DNA of 64,000 bases. It comes from Cytospora piceicola. Taxonomy: Eukaryota; Ascomycota; Sordariomycetes; Diaporthales; Cytosporaceae. The DNA lies in assembly GCA_023375675.1 (NCBI GenBank), contig JALQBC010000003.1, forward strand, positions 620,001 to 684,000, given 5' to 3'. Shown here piece after piece: positions 1 to 11,334 of this stretch (the stretch's first letter is position 1; every line of letters begins with the position of its first letter). Under the pieces are notes generated by a model. That model saw only the letters and a program-made list of their open reading frames with translations. It made no database searches and was not told where the DNA came from. The position numbers were made by a program, and so were the translations under genes.

Positions 1-393
1 GGCGCTAAAATCTTCAAGATATGTTTTCCGGAGGAGAAGGGAGTGGCCCTTGGGTATGCTTGGCTGACCTCACACCACTTCACGAAACTTACCCAAGCAT
101 CCGATGGGTCCTCAGAGCTTTACGAAACTGTCTGTCTTGCTTTGTCGGTGGCACCTGCGCCTGACAAAGACATCGCCCGAGTTGATTGGGAGGCAGTTCT
201 AGGAAGGCCGAGAGAGCGTTGGTTTCCTTATAGCCAAAAATGGAAAGAATGGGATTGGGAGCCACCGATCCTTAATGTAATGCTAACTGTTGCCGAGGAC
301 AATGGATGCCGGAGCAGGATTGGCCTTGGAAAAGTCTCGCTGAAGAAGTGGTACGATTCTGGACCTGCTTTCCGAACCACCATCTTGGAGTAA
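1..393 (+). CDS. HET-like protein, C-terminal fragment (gene starts before the window)
   Basis: The frame is open from the first base and ends at a TAA at 391-393, so only about the last 130 residues are present. The final 45 residues (around WDWEPPILNVML, then GLGKVSLKKW and TTILE) resemble the usual C-terminus of fungal heterokaryon-incompatibility (HET) domain proteins. These often end with a pattern like NVML...R.GLGK...W followed by a hydrophobic end. The HET domain itself would lie upstream and is not visible, so the assignment rests on the tail only. HET proteins act in non-self recognition and programmed cell death in fungi. The gene converges on GPI13, with 259 bp between stop codons. 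It could instead be another large fungal hypothetical protein. Confidence 0.45.
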   Translation, partial: GAKIFKICFPEEKGVALGYAWLTSHHFTKLTQASDGSSELYETVCLALSVAPAPDKDIARVDWEAVLGRPRERWFPYSQKWKEWDWEPPILNVMLTVAEDNGCRSRIGLGKVSLKKWYDSGPAFRTTILE

Positions 394-652
394 CTTGGTT
401 TCATAGTCTATTTGGAATGTCAGGGTATCTCCACGCCTCGTCTCGACCACGTGCTACGTGCTTCGTCATATTTATCGTACACGATAGTACATTTGCTCCT
501 GATGATGACATGGCCCCTAAATGCAGTAAACCACCCATGTTGACGAATGTGTATATATCCAAAATGGTTGCAAAATTACAGCGACAGGCTTTTCTCCAAA
601 ACAAAAGAAACTACCACCAAGGCAGGTTCAAATCGTTCTAAAAGCGCACCCT

Positions 653-3600
653 CTAGTCCACCATGCCAAACACCTCCCCAATGGCAAGCGTATTGCTCCT
701 CACGCCCGCCAAGGTCACCAGTATCCCGACGAGATCCACAATCAGCAGCACCGAGGCCGCCATCATGAACCTCGGGCTGAAGATACGGTACAGCATGAGG
801 TGTCTCCTCAGCCATCCGGCCCACACCATCGTCGCGAGCGACTCCGCGGCATAGTACGCCACGAACACGCCCAGCGCGCGGCAGACACTCTCCAGGATGC
901 CCTTGCGCTTGGGGCCGGTCTTCCACAGGACGATGAGAGGCACCGACACCGCGGCGAGGATCTGCCCGGCAAACGTGCTGATGGCGACGACCAGCGGGCT
1001 CCAGGGGTACTTGATCGAGAAGAGCGGGATGAACACCGTGTCCCACTGTATGCTGCTCAGGACGGCCTGGTGGCCGGTCTTGAAGAAGTGGAAGTTGCCC
1101 AGCAGGCCCAGCATGACCGGGCCGATGGTCTCGCTCGTGAGGTCGTTCAGGTCCAGGATCTCCACCAGCGACATGATCTGCCACATCATGAGCGCGATGG
1201 CGCCGCCGCCCATGGGCTTCGACAGCAAGATGCACGCGGCCATGATGTTGAGGGGCAGGAGGAGGTAACGGGCGCCGTTGGCGTTGCCGTAGCCGAGCAC
1301 GGCGATCTGGGCCCTCTTCGAGGCCGTAGACGTCGTGACGATGGATATGCACGGCGGCGCCCAGATGAAGGCGGTCGAGCCGGCGACGACGGCGATGGCG
1401 AGGGCGAGCTGGGCGGTATACACGCTGAAGATCCTCAAAGTGCCCTCAGAGAGGCTCGCGATCCAGTTCTCGTTGTCGGCTGTGTCGATTGTCCAGTACA
1501 CCGCGGACAGGAACAGCATGGCGCGGAGGGCGTAGCCTATCCACGTTGGCGCCAGGCCGTGGTACGAGCGCGTGGGCTCGTAGTAGGCCCTGATTATTGA
1601 TGGCAGGATCGCGAAGACCGCGAAAGGTATGGTCAGGTGCCAAGGTGCTGAAGTTGAGGACGTTGAGGACGCGTAGTAGGTGGTCTGACAGTAAGGGTAC
1701 TGTTCATCTCGACACAGTTTCGAGAAGGAGGCAACCCGCCCGAGTACGACAAAGAGAACTGAGTGATAAAGGGCGAAGTAACGCTCTGACAGCTTTTCAA
1801 TGCTAAGCGCCGAAATTGCGTTTGCGAGACCAAAGGTGGTGATGAAAAAGAGGAGGATTGAGTCCTCCCAGATAGTGTATGAGTTGGACGCGAAGCCGAT
1901 TGCCTGGCTGACTGTGAAAATGGCAGCAAGCCATCCCCAAATGTTTGATGGAATGGGCAGCACAAAGCGTCTGCGCAGGAAAGAGATAATGACAAGTGTC
2001 GAGCTCGCGATTCCTGCCACAGCAGCAGCGAGGCGATAATCTTGAGCGTCTGTGAAGAATGCATACCCTGCACCGAGCACCGCGCCAGGAACAGCACCGG
2101 CCAGAGCAGCCAAAACAATTGTTTTGTTCAAAGTCTGATAAGACGGGAGCTCAAAGTCTGTCATCCCGCCTTCGGCTTCCAGTTGTTCCTCCGCCAAATC
2201 CAGCTCAAGATTGTCCAACTCGGCAAAGTCTTCATCCTCGTCTCTAGTGGCATACAGCACCAGGGCAATCAAGCCAAGGCCAGTGATGACCAGACCAATT
2301 ATCATGCTAGGCACATCGAATCGTGCCCATAGGCTTTTGCAGATCCTCAGAGTCTCCGCCTGGTAATCCATGAATGCAGTGTAGACGAGTGCGTGGGTTT
2401 TCCCTCTCTTGTCCTCTCCGAGGATCGTCTCGGCATTACTGAAAAAGGCCGCAGGTGAACCTGCCTCGGCCGTCTGCTCAACCCCACGAGCAGCAAAGTA
2501 AGATTTTTGGTAACGCTGTACACCAGCAGCAGTCACTCGGGCTGCGGATGCCAAGCTGCTCCAGGAATCACCATTCTTGCCAGCAAATGCCTCCTCGATG
2601 GGGGCACCCAAATTATTGTAAGGAATCGGAATCCCCAATAGCAGAGCCAGCGTTGGAACAAGGTCTATCTGGTTGGTTGGGCGTACCTTGGCCGTGGATG
2701 GAGGAGTGGCGTATTCGGGCTTGGTCCGGCCGAAGACGGGCTTCTTCGAATACATCCACAGAGCAGCCTCGATCTCATCCTCGCTTTCACCGCCGTGGTC
2801 TCCCTTAGCATCCATACCGTGGTCGCCCATGACAACCAGCAAAGTATCATCGTCAATAGTCGCTGTCAGGTTCCGGATGAAATCGTCCATCTGGCGCAGC
2901 TTTGCTGTCATAGAGGTGTGAGACGGTCCATAGCGGTGGCCGGCATGATCAACTCCCAGAAGATGTCCAATGAGCAGATCCCACTCTCCCTTGTTTTCCG
3001 GCTTCATCAGAGGGAATATATGATCCAGAACGCCGTTGTCGACAGAGTGCAAGTCCCAGACATTGAAGCTGTCGTATGATTTACTGATGTTGGCCTCGAA
3101 GTAACCCGGGAAGAGAGCGTTCCAAGTGTCATCTCCAAGGTGTGCGATCTTCTTCCCAGCGTCTCGAAGCTGCATCAGCAGGTTGTCCTCCTCAATGGCA
3201 GTTCCAGCGAAATTGCTCCCCATATCAATGAACGTCGGCAGTGTACCGATCGTCAGCCCCTTGAGCCTTTGTAGCGTCGTTGTTGGCGGGTCCGCGATGA
3301 AGGGCCTCAGAAAGGCGTTGCTGGGTGACTTGACAGCCGTCTCGTACAGGAAGGGAAACGCATTGTGGAACTCGGCATCATCTTGCACGGGGACAGTGAA
3401 GTCGTATCGAAGGGCGTCAATAAGAACAACCACGGCCCGGTCGAAGGTCTTGGGATGCCAACAACCGCCATCCACCGTACCCTTACCTTTCCAGTCGGAC
3501 AGCACCGAGATGCCTTTGGTCTCCGTGCCGTCCACAGGGTTGACATCGCAGCTCGACTTCTCGTCTAGGACCAATCTTGTCAGGAGGAAGCCGGAGGTGA

Positions 3601-3883
3601 AGTATGCGATGCCAACGACGTGTATGCAGAGCATCCAGACCCAAAACCCAAGCGCCCACCCCCATCGGCGGTCGTATGCGGCTTTTCTGCGTGCCTCGAG
3701 CGCCTCTCGCTGCATATCGAGAACGCTAGCCTTCTTTTGCTCCTCGCCTATGTCCTCATGTTTGCTGTCTGCCTCCTCGACCTCTTGCCGTCGCTTGGCT
3801 GCTGCGAATTGAGCGGCGATGGCCTGGTATTCGGTGGGAGGAGTGGACGGCCCTACGGCCTTCCTTGGATCCGGCGGAGGCAT
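653..3883 (-). CDS. GPI13: GPI ethanolamine phosphate transferase 3 (PIG-O/GPI13)
   Basis: One uninterrupted frame of 1076 residues. It adds phosphoethanolamine to the third mannose of the GPI anchor precursor in the ER membrane, the group later joined to protein. A cytosolic charged N-terminus (about 1-72) is followed by a membrane segment near 75-102. Next is a lumenal alkaline-phosphatase-type domain with VVVLIDALRYDF near 151-162, HLLGVDHAGHRYGP, and a metal-binding VVMGDHGMD...GDHGG block. The C-terminal half holds many hydrophobic segments, as expected for the multi-pass region of PIG-N/PIG-O/PIG-G proteins. The LIDALRYDF form and the total length fit PIG-O rather than PIG-N. The start chosen is the first Met before the conserved N-terminal helix. 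No intron was needed. Confidence 0.94.
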   Translation of the reverse strand: MPPPDPRKAVGPSTPPTEYQAIAAQFAAAKRRQEVEEADSKHEDIGEEQKKASVLDMQREALEARRKAAYDRRWGWALGFWVWMLCIHVVGIAYFTSGFLLTRLVLDEKSSCDVNPVDGTETKGISVLSDWKGKGTVDGGCWHPKTFDRAVVVLIDALRYDFTVPVQDDAEFHNAFPFLYETAVKSPSNAFLRPFIADPPTTTLQRLKGLTIGTLPTFIDMGSNFAGTAIEEDNLLMQLRDAGKKIAHLGDDTWNALFPGYFEANISKSYDSFNVWDLHSVDNGVLDHIFPLMKPENKGEWDLLIGHLLGVDHAGHRYGPSHTSMTAKLRQMDDFIRNLTATIDDDTLLVVMGDHGMDAKGDHGGESEDEIEAALWMYSKKPVFGRTKPEYATPPSTAKVRPTNQIDLVPTLALLLGIPIPYNNLGAPIEEAFAGKNGDSWSSLASAARVTAAGVQRYQKSYFAARGVEQTAEAGSPAAFFSNAETILGEDKRGKTHALVYTAFMDYQAETLRICKSLWARFDVPSMIIGLVITGLGLIALVLYATRDEDEDFAELDNLELDLAEEQLEAEGGMTDFELPSYQTLNKTIVLAALAGAVPGAVLGAGYAFFTDAQDYRLAAAVAGIASSTLVIISFLRRRFVLPIPSNIWGWLAAIFTVSQAIGFASNSYTIWEDSILLFFITTFGLANAISALSIEKLSERYFALYHSVLFVVLGRVASFSKLCRDEQYPYCQTTYYASSTSSTSAPWHLTIPFAVFAILPSIIRAYYEPTRSYHGLAPTWIGYALRAMLFLSAVYWTIDTADNENWIASLSEGTLRIFSVYTAQLALAIAVVAGSTAFIWAPPCISIVTTSTASKRAQIAVLGYGNANGARYLLLPLNIMAACILLSKPMGGGAIALMMWQIMSLVEILDLNDLTSETIGPVMLGLLGNFHFFKTGHQAVLSSIQWDTVFIPLFSIKYPWSPLVVAISTFAGQILAAVSVPLIVLWKTGPKRKGILESVCRALGVFVAYYAAESLATMVWAGWLRRHLMLYRIFSPRFMMAASVLLIVDLVGILVTLAGVRSNTLAIGEVFGMVD

Positions 3884-4445
3884 TTGTACGAGGGGGACAG
3901 GATGGTGGGTGAAGTCGGCGGGCAGCTTGATGGTGTCGAAGGATTATAACGACATGGTCGGAGTTGGATTAAATCGCTCACGGGGAGGAAAGGTATGGAA
4001 ATTGTTATGTGGTTTGTTCAAGGTCGGCATTTACCCAGTGTTTAGAGCTCCATTGAAGCTGTCAGTAGTGTGGATACCGTTGCAGAGCTCTCCACTTTGG
4101 TGTGGCATTTGCTCCATTTTTTGCGTCGCTGTGGTCTAAGCCGAGAGGGTTAAACCCTGAAATCTATCTCCTAACCCTCCCCCTTTGCACCTGCATATCT
4201 CCAGATCTCCATTGACCCGAACCTTTTGCAATTGACCAGTGGCTATACTGCGATAAACCCCACCAGAAATTCTTATCCGAGCTGTCGAGCTGGACAGGAC
4301 GCATCATTTTTGACAGGGGTTTAATTATGCGACTGTGAGTCTTAGATGTTTTACTCACAATGCTTCCTTGGGAGGAGAGTCATAAATTTTCAGAAACCGC
4401 CAATTTGTCCCTTTGCTCTGAATCCGGCGATACACCCCGGATTTC
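3884..4445. other. Intergenic: GPI13 upstream region
   Basis: No gene seen. It holds the GPI13 promoter and ends where homology to LYS2 begins. A near-palindrome AGGGTTAAACCCT lies at 4146-4158, with CTAACCC about 12 bases further on. These resemble telobox-type elements but have no demonstrated role here. Confidence 0.5.
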
Positions 4446-6649
4446 AGCAAGGAAAAGAACGCCGAGAAGTTCGTCAACAACTGGTTCCTTGACAACCAAT
4501 TTGAGCTGGACGCGGACAACAATAATGAGCCGTGGCGCAAGTATTACAAGGGCCCTCGCGACAGGTTATACCGGACCGGTGACCTTGGAAGGTATACCGA
4601 GTCGGGAGATGTCGAGTGCACGGAACGGGCTGATGGTCAGGTCAAGATTCGAGGCTTCTGGATCGTTGAACGACATCGACAGCAACTTGAGCCAGCACCC
4701 TTGATCAGCGACTGCAAGACACTTGTTCGGAGAGATCGAAACGAAGAGGCCTCGTTGGTCACTTACATCGTTCCTGAGCCCAAGGAATGGCAGCGCTGAC
4801 TGGCGGCTCAGGGAGTTGAGGATGTGGAAGACGAGGGTCTCGAGATGGCATCCGTGTCGATCTCTCAGGAGAAATACCGAAAGATGCAGACTGAGGTGCG
4901 AGATCACCTCAAGACTCGTCTGCCGGTCTACGCCGTGCCGAATATCTACATTGTGCTCAACAAGCTTCCTTTGAACCCTAACTGCAAGTTTAACAAGCCA
5001 AACTTGCCCTCCCCTGACGTTATTAAACGAACAGAAGAGGCGTCAGAGGATGACTTGAAGGACTGGGATTCTCTGACGTTGACGGAACAAGCCGTAGCCC
5101 AGAAGTGGGCAGAGCTCGTTCGCGGTCTGAACCCGAAGACCAACCAGAGGGACAACAGCTTCTTCGACATGGGCGGACACAGTCTATTGGCTCAGCAATT
5201 GCTCCTGATGACCCGCAAGGAGCTCGGCACTAATGTCTCAATCAACACGCTCTACGACTACCCAACCCTGGGTGGCTTCAGTGCCCAGATAGAGAGGGTT
5301 AAGGGAAGCATCAGTGCTGCCAAGGAGGAAGGAGAGCCCGATTATGCCATCGATATCCTGGCTGAGAAGTCTCAGTCCGCTGATGCAGAAGCCATCGCGG
5401 TTGCGGACAACCTGACGGTCTTCCTCACCGGAGCGACTGATTTCCTCGGCTTTTATCTGATCAAGGAGGTTCTGAACCGTACGAAGTCCGGCATCAAATT
5501 GATTGCTCATGTGCGAGGAGCCAGGAACCCTACTGCGGCTCTCGAACGGATACAATGCTTACTCCGGGCGACGGACTCTGGAAGGATGAGTGGACCTCGA
5601 GACTGAGCTGCGGCGTTGGAGACTTGTCTCAACCACAGCTTGGTATCGACATCCTGACATGGAGGAGATTAATCAAAGAAGTTGACGTGGTAACACACAA
5701 CGACGCCTCTGTCCACTGGGCCAAGCGATACAAGGACATGATGATGCCCAGCGTCCTCTCAGCCATGGACGCCATGAGGCTCTGCAACGAGGGCAAGCTC
5801 AAGCTGTTCTAATCCGTCAGCTCCACCACCGTTCTTGATTCGGATCAATGCGCCAAGCTCTCGGAGGATCTGACAAGGTCACGACAAGGCTCCATCGCGG
5901 AAGATGACTACATGCAGGGTAGCCGGACCGGCCTGGGTACTGGCTATGGCCAGACCAAGTGGGTGTCCGAACAACTAATCCGTGAGGCCGGCAGGCGCGG
6001 ACTTCAGGGAATCATTATCCGACCTGGCTACATGGGCGTGAGCAACGTTGACGACTTCTTGATCAGTATGCTCAAGGGCTGTATCCAGCTCCAATCTCGC
6101 CCACGCATTATCAACACTGTCAACGCCGTCCCTGTCAACCACGTCGCGCGTGTCGTGGTTGCAGGAGCTCTCAACCCCCTTGCCGGCGGTGTCCACGTGG
6201 CGCAAGTCACGGCCCACCCGCGTCTGCGCATGAACAAGTACCTTGCAATTTTGGAGTACTAGAGCTACAAGACGGCGGAAGTTTCATACAATGCGTGGAA
6301 GGAGGACCTGGAGAAGTTCGTGTCTGCGGGCCCTATCGAGAAGGACCAGGAGCAGCACGCGCTGATGCCGCTGTTCCACTTCTTTTTGAACGACCTCCCG
6401 GTGAACACGCGGGCTCCGGCACTGGACTACTAGGACACGGTGTCGGTGCTGAAGAGGGACGCGGGCCGCTTCACCAGAGTGGACGAGGGTGTGGGCTACG
6501 GCATGTCCAGGAAGGACGTGGGCAGATACCTGAGGTTCCTTGCGGAGACCAAGTACATTGGCTTCCCGTCCGAGAGAGGCAGGCCGCTGCCAGACATCGA
6601 TGTCGACATAGCGACTGCCAAGGCAGCTGGAGGACGTGGTGGTGCGTAA
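4446..6649 (+). pseudogene. Broken, 5'-truncated alpha-aminoadipate reductase (LYS2)
   Basis: This is a decayed copy of the fungal lysine-pathway enzyme that reduces alpha-aminoadipate. Homology starts in the last third of the adenylation domain (KNAEKFVNNW, then YRTGDLGRYTESGDVECTE). It runs through a carrier domain with the phosphopantetheine Ser motif DMGGHSLLAQ near 5168-5197. It then covers the NAD(P)-binding reductase domain to the usual C-terminal end. Lesions seen: loss of the first roughly 800 residues, a locally out-of-frame stretch near 4665-4690, an in-frame TGA at 4797-4799, a frameshift near 5560, and stops at 5810-5812, 6260-6262 and 6431-6433. The dinucleotide-binding motif reads TGATDFLG, whereas the family has Gly at the D. 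A functional LYS2 must lie elsewhere if the organism makes lysine. Confidence 0.88.
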
Positions 6650-6659
6650 AAGCGGTGAA

Positions 6660-7597
6660 GAGGATTTAGTGAGGCCAGGATCAGTCGGAATTAAGATATT
6701 TGCGGACGTGTTGACCGGGATTACTCGTGGGGTCTTTATTTAAGGGTTAGATAAAAAAGAAAAAGGCCAATAAGGACAATTAAAATTCATGCAAGCAGTC
6801 AGTCTCGTATGCTAACATAGCAGCTCTACTTCACCGGTGGAAATGGAGCTCTGACCTGACACTAGACTAGTCTGATCAGGACGGTGCCTTGGTTGGACCA
6901 GGTTGACTGTGTTTCGTTGTGGCCTTAACATACACGTAGACCGTTTCTCAACCGTGGGCGACTCTTTAGGCTAACATGACCATGACCTCGACGCCACACC
7001 TACCTGGATTCCTAGATACCTAGATACTTACGCATCCGTAAGTTCGGACAGGCTTGAGAGAGACAAAGAATGACATGACCAGCCGCTCCTTCGAAGCCAG
7101 GGGGTGCCGATCGGTCCTAACCCTGGCAACTTCTGAAGATGGAATTGGAAATTGCGGTGCTCCAGAGTCATTCTAGCGCTCCTGAATTTAGGCTGAGGCT
7201 CAATTACCCAGCACTTGGAAAAATAGAGCTCACCCACCCCCACGACCGCCCGATCACCCTACCGTGCCTTAACATCCCACAGAGGACTTTGAAAGAACTA
7301 TTATGAGAGCTTGACAACATGAAGTCTAGGCCCGTGTCTAACGAGGTAGTCGCAGCTTAGAGCCAGCACCGCGCCTTACACTTGGACGATCTCCCGGCAT
7401 CTTCTCGGTTTAGTCCTCAAGCTTTGGTTTTTCCCCCTCAACTTTCCCATTCTATATCCTTAAAAAAGCTGTAGAGGGAATATGCATGGAGCAGCCGGTC
7501 GACATCGCAGGAAATCGCATGGTGCCACAAATGCTCACCTGACCTTTCGCGCCTCCATGTACAAACGCCACACCCATCTGACAACTCGGGTCTCGCG
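6660..7597. other. Intergenic: upstream of the double zinc-cluster regulator
   Basis: No coding signal. It contains the 3' flank of the LYS2 relic and the promoter and leader of the regulator. A short direct repeat (CCTAGATA) occurs twice near 7009-7028. Confidence 0.4.
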
Positions 7598-10500
7598 ATG
7601 GACAGCACCACCGGATCCCTGCCGGCGACAGTGACAGCGACAGCCGGACCACCCGGAGCAGGGGTCACTGCTGCATTGGCATCATCGCCAGCTTCGTCAT
7701 TTCCACCGAGCATTTCAGACTCACTGGCATATATATTCCCAAAGCCAATTCCCCCTTCCCCTTCGGGCCTATCCGTCACTGGCAAGCGACGACGTGCCGC
7801 TGCGCCCAGCGGGGGGTGCACGACCTGCAGGCTGCGCAAGGTGAGAGCGGAGCGAGTAACTAGATTTCTTCTCATGTGACAAAAGATTCTGACGGATAAA
7901 ACTCTCCAAGGTGAAATGCTCTGGCAAACAAGAAAAAGGCAACGGCTCGTGTCTTAGTTGTACGAGACTTGAGCTCGCCTGTAGCTTCATCTCTGCCGAG
8001 GCTCCCAGCGATCAGGGGCAAGGTAAACATACATTCCTGTTATTATCCAGCTCGCTACCGTGTGGCTTATACCCATGAGAACTCTATCTTACATCTGAGT
8101 GCCGGTTAGGCAAAGTTTCCCGCATAGCGCCGTCCAAAGACCGCACAGAGGCCGGCACGGTCCGAAAACGTGCCCAACGTGCGTGCCGCGAGTGCCATGC
8201 CCACAAGACCAAGTGCTCTGGGGATCTTCCCATATGCAAGCGGTGTGAGGACAACGACCTTCTGTGCGAGTACACTGCCTCCAAGAGGAAGTTTACGCAT
8301 GCACCGGGCTCGGTTGTGAGCCCGGGCGATGACCCTGGTTACGACCTTGGAGAAGCCCTGCCTCTTGGCGAAGACGAAGCGACTCATCAGGGCGTCTCGC
8401 CGACGACCTTCTCTGGGTCTTCGGCTGTCTTTACACCTCAGGCAAGGAGGCGCTCCTCGATCGTCGAGCAGCTTTATGGGGAGTATGTATATATCAGACT
8501 TCATACATACAAAGTCCAAGCTGATTACTGACAGTGGGACAGAGACATACTCGCGAAAAAAGACATCGTATTGAGGCATTTTGATGTGTTCTTCCGGTTG
8601 TGGGGTGTCCTACCTTGCCTGGGTTTCCTGCAGAGGGAACCAACATACATCGAGATCGAAGAGAAGCGGCTGCATCCTATCATAGCAGCAGCAGTCTGCG
8701 CAACAACGGCCCATATCATCCATCCTAACCAAAACAGGATCCCGTTCGCAGACAGGTGCGCAGACCAGGTGGACTTCTATCTGTTTCGAAACATGGACTC
8801 GTTGCTGCGGCAGGGCGCTCACGAGAACCTGATTATCCTCATCTGCGCCATCATGTACTTTTGGCACGGAGGTCAAATGGGCAAGGTTTGGATGTACATG
8901 GGGCTTTCCGCGCGGCTCATTACGGCCCTCCAACTGAACTGGGATAACGCTGGAGAATCCCCCCTCAAACAAGAGAGCAACCGGAGGCTGGTCTGGGCGG
9001 TCTATGTCCTGGATCGCCTCTTGGCAGGTGGCTTTGACGAACACCTCCTGCTACGAGATGTTGACATGCACATCAAACTACCCGTGTCTGACGAGGTTCT
9101 ACTCCAACCAAGTAACTCATCCCCAACGGGGCAGACATCGATGCCGGCTGGGCAAAGTGGATCGCAACAGGGGACCAAGAAACTTTCCCTAGACGGATAT
9201 CACCTTAGGCTTCACAGGATCAGGCATCAGATTCTGGGCGTCACGAAGAGGCTCGCGTGCCCGCCGACTCCGCACCCTCGGAGACCACGATATGAGGCTT
9301 CACAGGTGATTAAGCTGGTCAGCGGGCTTCAGAACCAACTCATTGGCTTCAGCCAATCTCTACCCGAGGACTTGAAGCTGTCAGATGCCAGCATCAACCA
9401 CTATATTAACTCGGCCGAATGCGCCAGTTTTGTCATGTTGCACACGATGTTCTGGCTACTTCACGTCGACCTCTACCGCTTCTCCATCCCGGGCATCCGC
9501 GAAGAGGCCACCCCTGAGCTTTCGAGGCAACTGCCCCAGGAGTTCGTGCTCAAGTCACAGAAACAGGCTGTCGGCTATGCGGTCAGCCTTGCGCGGTTCT
9601 GGCGGACTCTACAGGGCCATGTGGCCAAGAGGCCCCCAGGCGACGGGACGGAAAAGTTCGTCTCAGTGGACCAGAGCCTCGCCATCTATGTGACCCAGTC
9701 GACCAAGATCCTGCTGGCCGCGAGGAAACATCAGCTGTACTCTGATCTGGAAGATAGTACAGCGCCTCTTGTCCGGCAAGAGCCTGTTGACGACGCCGCT
9801 CTGGAGGCCCTGATCGAGTCGAACATTCACATGTATGAACCGTTCACTTACTTCTTCCCACGCATAAACGAGATAGTAAGTCCCAACACCTTTCCCCAAC
9901 GCTTCTTCATATTACTTACGCCGGTGTCTGTACAGACACAAGATATCCGAGAGGCGGTTTTGAACTTCAGACATGACACCCGGACCGATAAACCGGAGAT
10001 AATAGGGTATGCACGTTCTGAAGGAGTTCTAAATCTGTGTCATGGTTGTCGCATACTAACTTTCCTCGAACCTCCAGCCCACCGGAGGTCAGACCGTCCG
10101 AGAGTATCAGGCTTCCAGGCCCAACCTCCGTCCTGGAAAATGCACTTGCGCAACGGCAAGGCGACCACGAAGAAAGAGAAAGAGAGAGACAGCGGAACAT
10201 GTCAGCAGCTGATATATGGTTCCGCTCCAAGAAGAGGTCCCACGACGACACCCCGATAACGCCCCCAATCGTACAACCGGAGCCACCTCCCGTGCCCATC
10301 ATGGGGGTTCCAGAGATCCCCATCTGGCTCGCGGAGGCACGCGGGTGCGACCCTCTACCCGACATGCCCTGGCAGGACAGCATGCAAGACGGGTCCTGGA
10401 TGACCTCGCAGGCAGGGGTCGGGATGGGCTTCGACAACGCGTACCTGTTCGACGGGTCCTGGCCCGCGGCGCAGCATGGCTACCACGACGTGATGGCGAG

Positions 10501-10690
10501 CGACCCACCGATGTTTAGCCAGCCCTTTGAGCATGCCGGCGGCCCGCCGATCTTCTACGAGAGGGCCAAGGGGCTCCCGGGCGCCGCTGTGCCTCCGGCA
10601 GTGCACGGCGGCGGCGGCGACAGGAGGGGTCCCTATGACAGAGAGGCTAGCGCGCAGCTGCCGTACCCTGGGCATCTGGGCACGTTTTGA
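7598..10690 (+). CDS. Transcription factor with two tandem Zn2Cys6 clusters and a fungal-specific TF domain
   Basis: Six exons are inferred: 7598-7840, 7911-8022, 8110-8482, 8543-9875, 9936-10006 and 10078-10690, giving 914 residues. All junctions keep phase and introns are 60-87 nt. Exons 1-2 join to make a full zinc cluster, with Cys at about 74, 77, 84, 95, 98 and 105 (CX2CX6CX10CX2CX6C). Exon 3 encodes a second one, with Cys at about 144, 147, 154, 161, 164 and 171 (CX2CX6CX6CX2CX6C), preceded by a basic KRAQRA stretch. The large exon 4 matches the fungal_trans middle homology region (FFRLWGVLPCLGF, WMYMGLSARLI, RRLVWAVYVLDRLL). The last exon is Pro/Gly-rich with an Arg/Glu coiled stretch. 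It is a nuclear DNA-binding regulator with unknown targets. It lies next to the LYS2 relic, but nothing shows a functional link. Confidence 0.85.
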
Positions 10691-10869
10691 TGAGGTCCAG
10701 CTTCCACATAGCGTCCATAATGTACGTACGTACTATCCGCTGGTACCGCGTACCGCCCATGTGCAACCATCCGCCTGCCCGCCTCCCTTCTCCCACTGGG
10801 TCCTGGGATCCTCGAGCTTAACTTCTGGGAACCGGGGAGTCTATGGCATGGCAGGAAATCACCGCTCTT

Positions 10870-11330
10870 CACCATGAACCGTAGCACGACCGCCTCCAAC
10901 CTCCTCCAACCTCGGGCGTGCTCCGGCGAACCACGAAAGCGTGCAGCTCCTGCGGGTCCCTGCCCCTGCCCCTGCCGTACGGCTCCGGCTCCGGCGGCCT
11001 GTACAGCCAGTACACGAACGTCCACTACCTGTCCCTGGCCGAGACCGCCTTGCCCACCAGCGCCGTGTCCTCGTGCTGAAGCGCGGCCTTGACGTCGTAC
11101 GGGCATGGCGCCTGTCCCAGCAGCGGGCTCCTCGCCGAGGGGGGAACCCGTACCCGTCGAGCGGCAGCTCCGTGGCCTTGTGCGCGAAGGCGTCGCCCGG
11201 TGGGGTCCAGGCACACCACGTGGTGGCCGGCCCCCGCCGCGCAGCGACCGGAAACAGGTTGGGGCTTCCCCCTTCCCCCAGGGCCTGATGGGGCTTTCGA
11301 GGGAAGCGGCTGGCCCGACACGTGGTGTGT
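10870..11330 (-). pseudogene. GC-rich decayed coding relic, family unknown
   Basis: Read on the minus strand, protein-like segments follow each other across frame changes: HHVVCLDPTG, then DAFAHKATELPLDGYGF in another frame, then DVKAALQHEDTALVGKAVSA. After a TAG comes FVYWLYRPPEPEPYG and LHAFVV. Third positions are almost all G or C, as in real genes of this window, but no single frame holds the whole. I read this as the remains of a gene broken by at least two frameshifts and one stop. I do not recognise the family. The plus strand also gives a short GC3-rich frame over the same bases, so the orientation is not certain. Confidence 0.35.
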
Positions 11331-11334
11331 GGTT

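Noticed and set aside
547..560. UGUAUAUA site downstream of the HET-like gene
   Set aside because: Matches the PUF consensus, but it lies 157 nt after the stop of a gene with no mitochondrial link and overlaps a simple TA stretch. Chance is likely.
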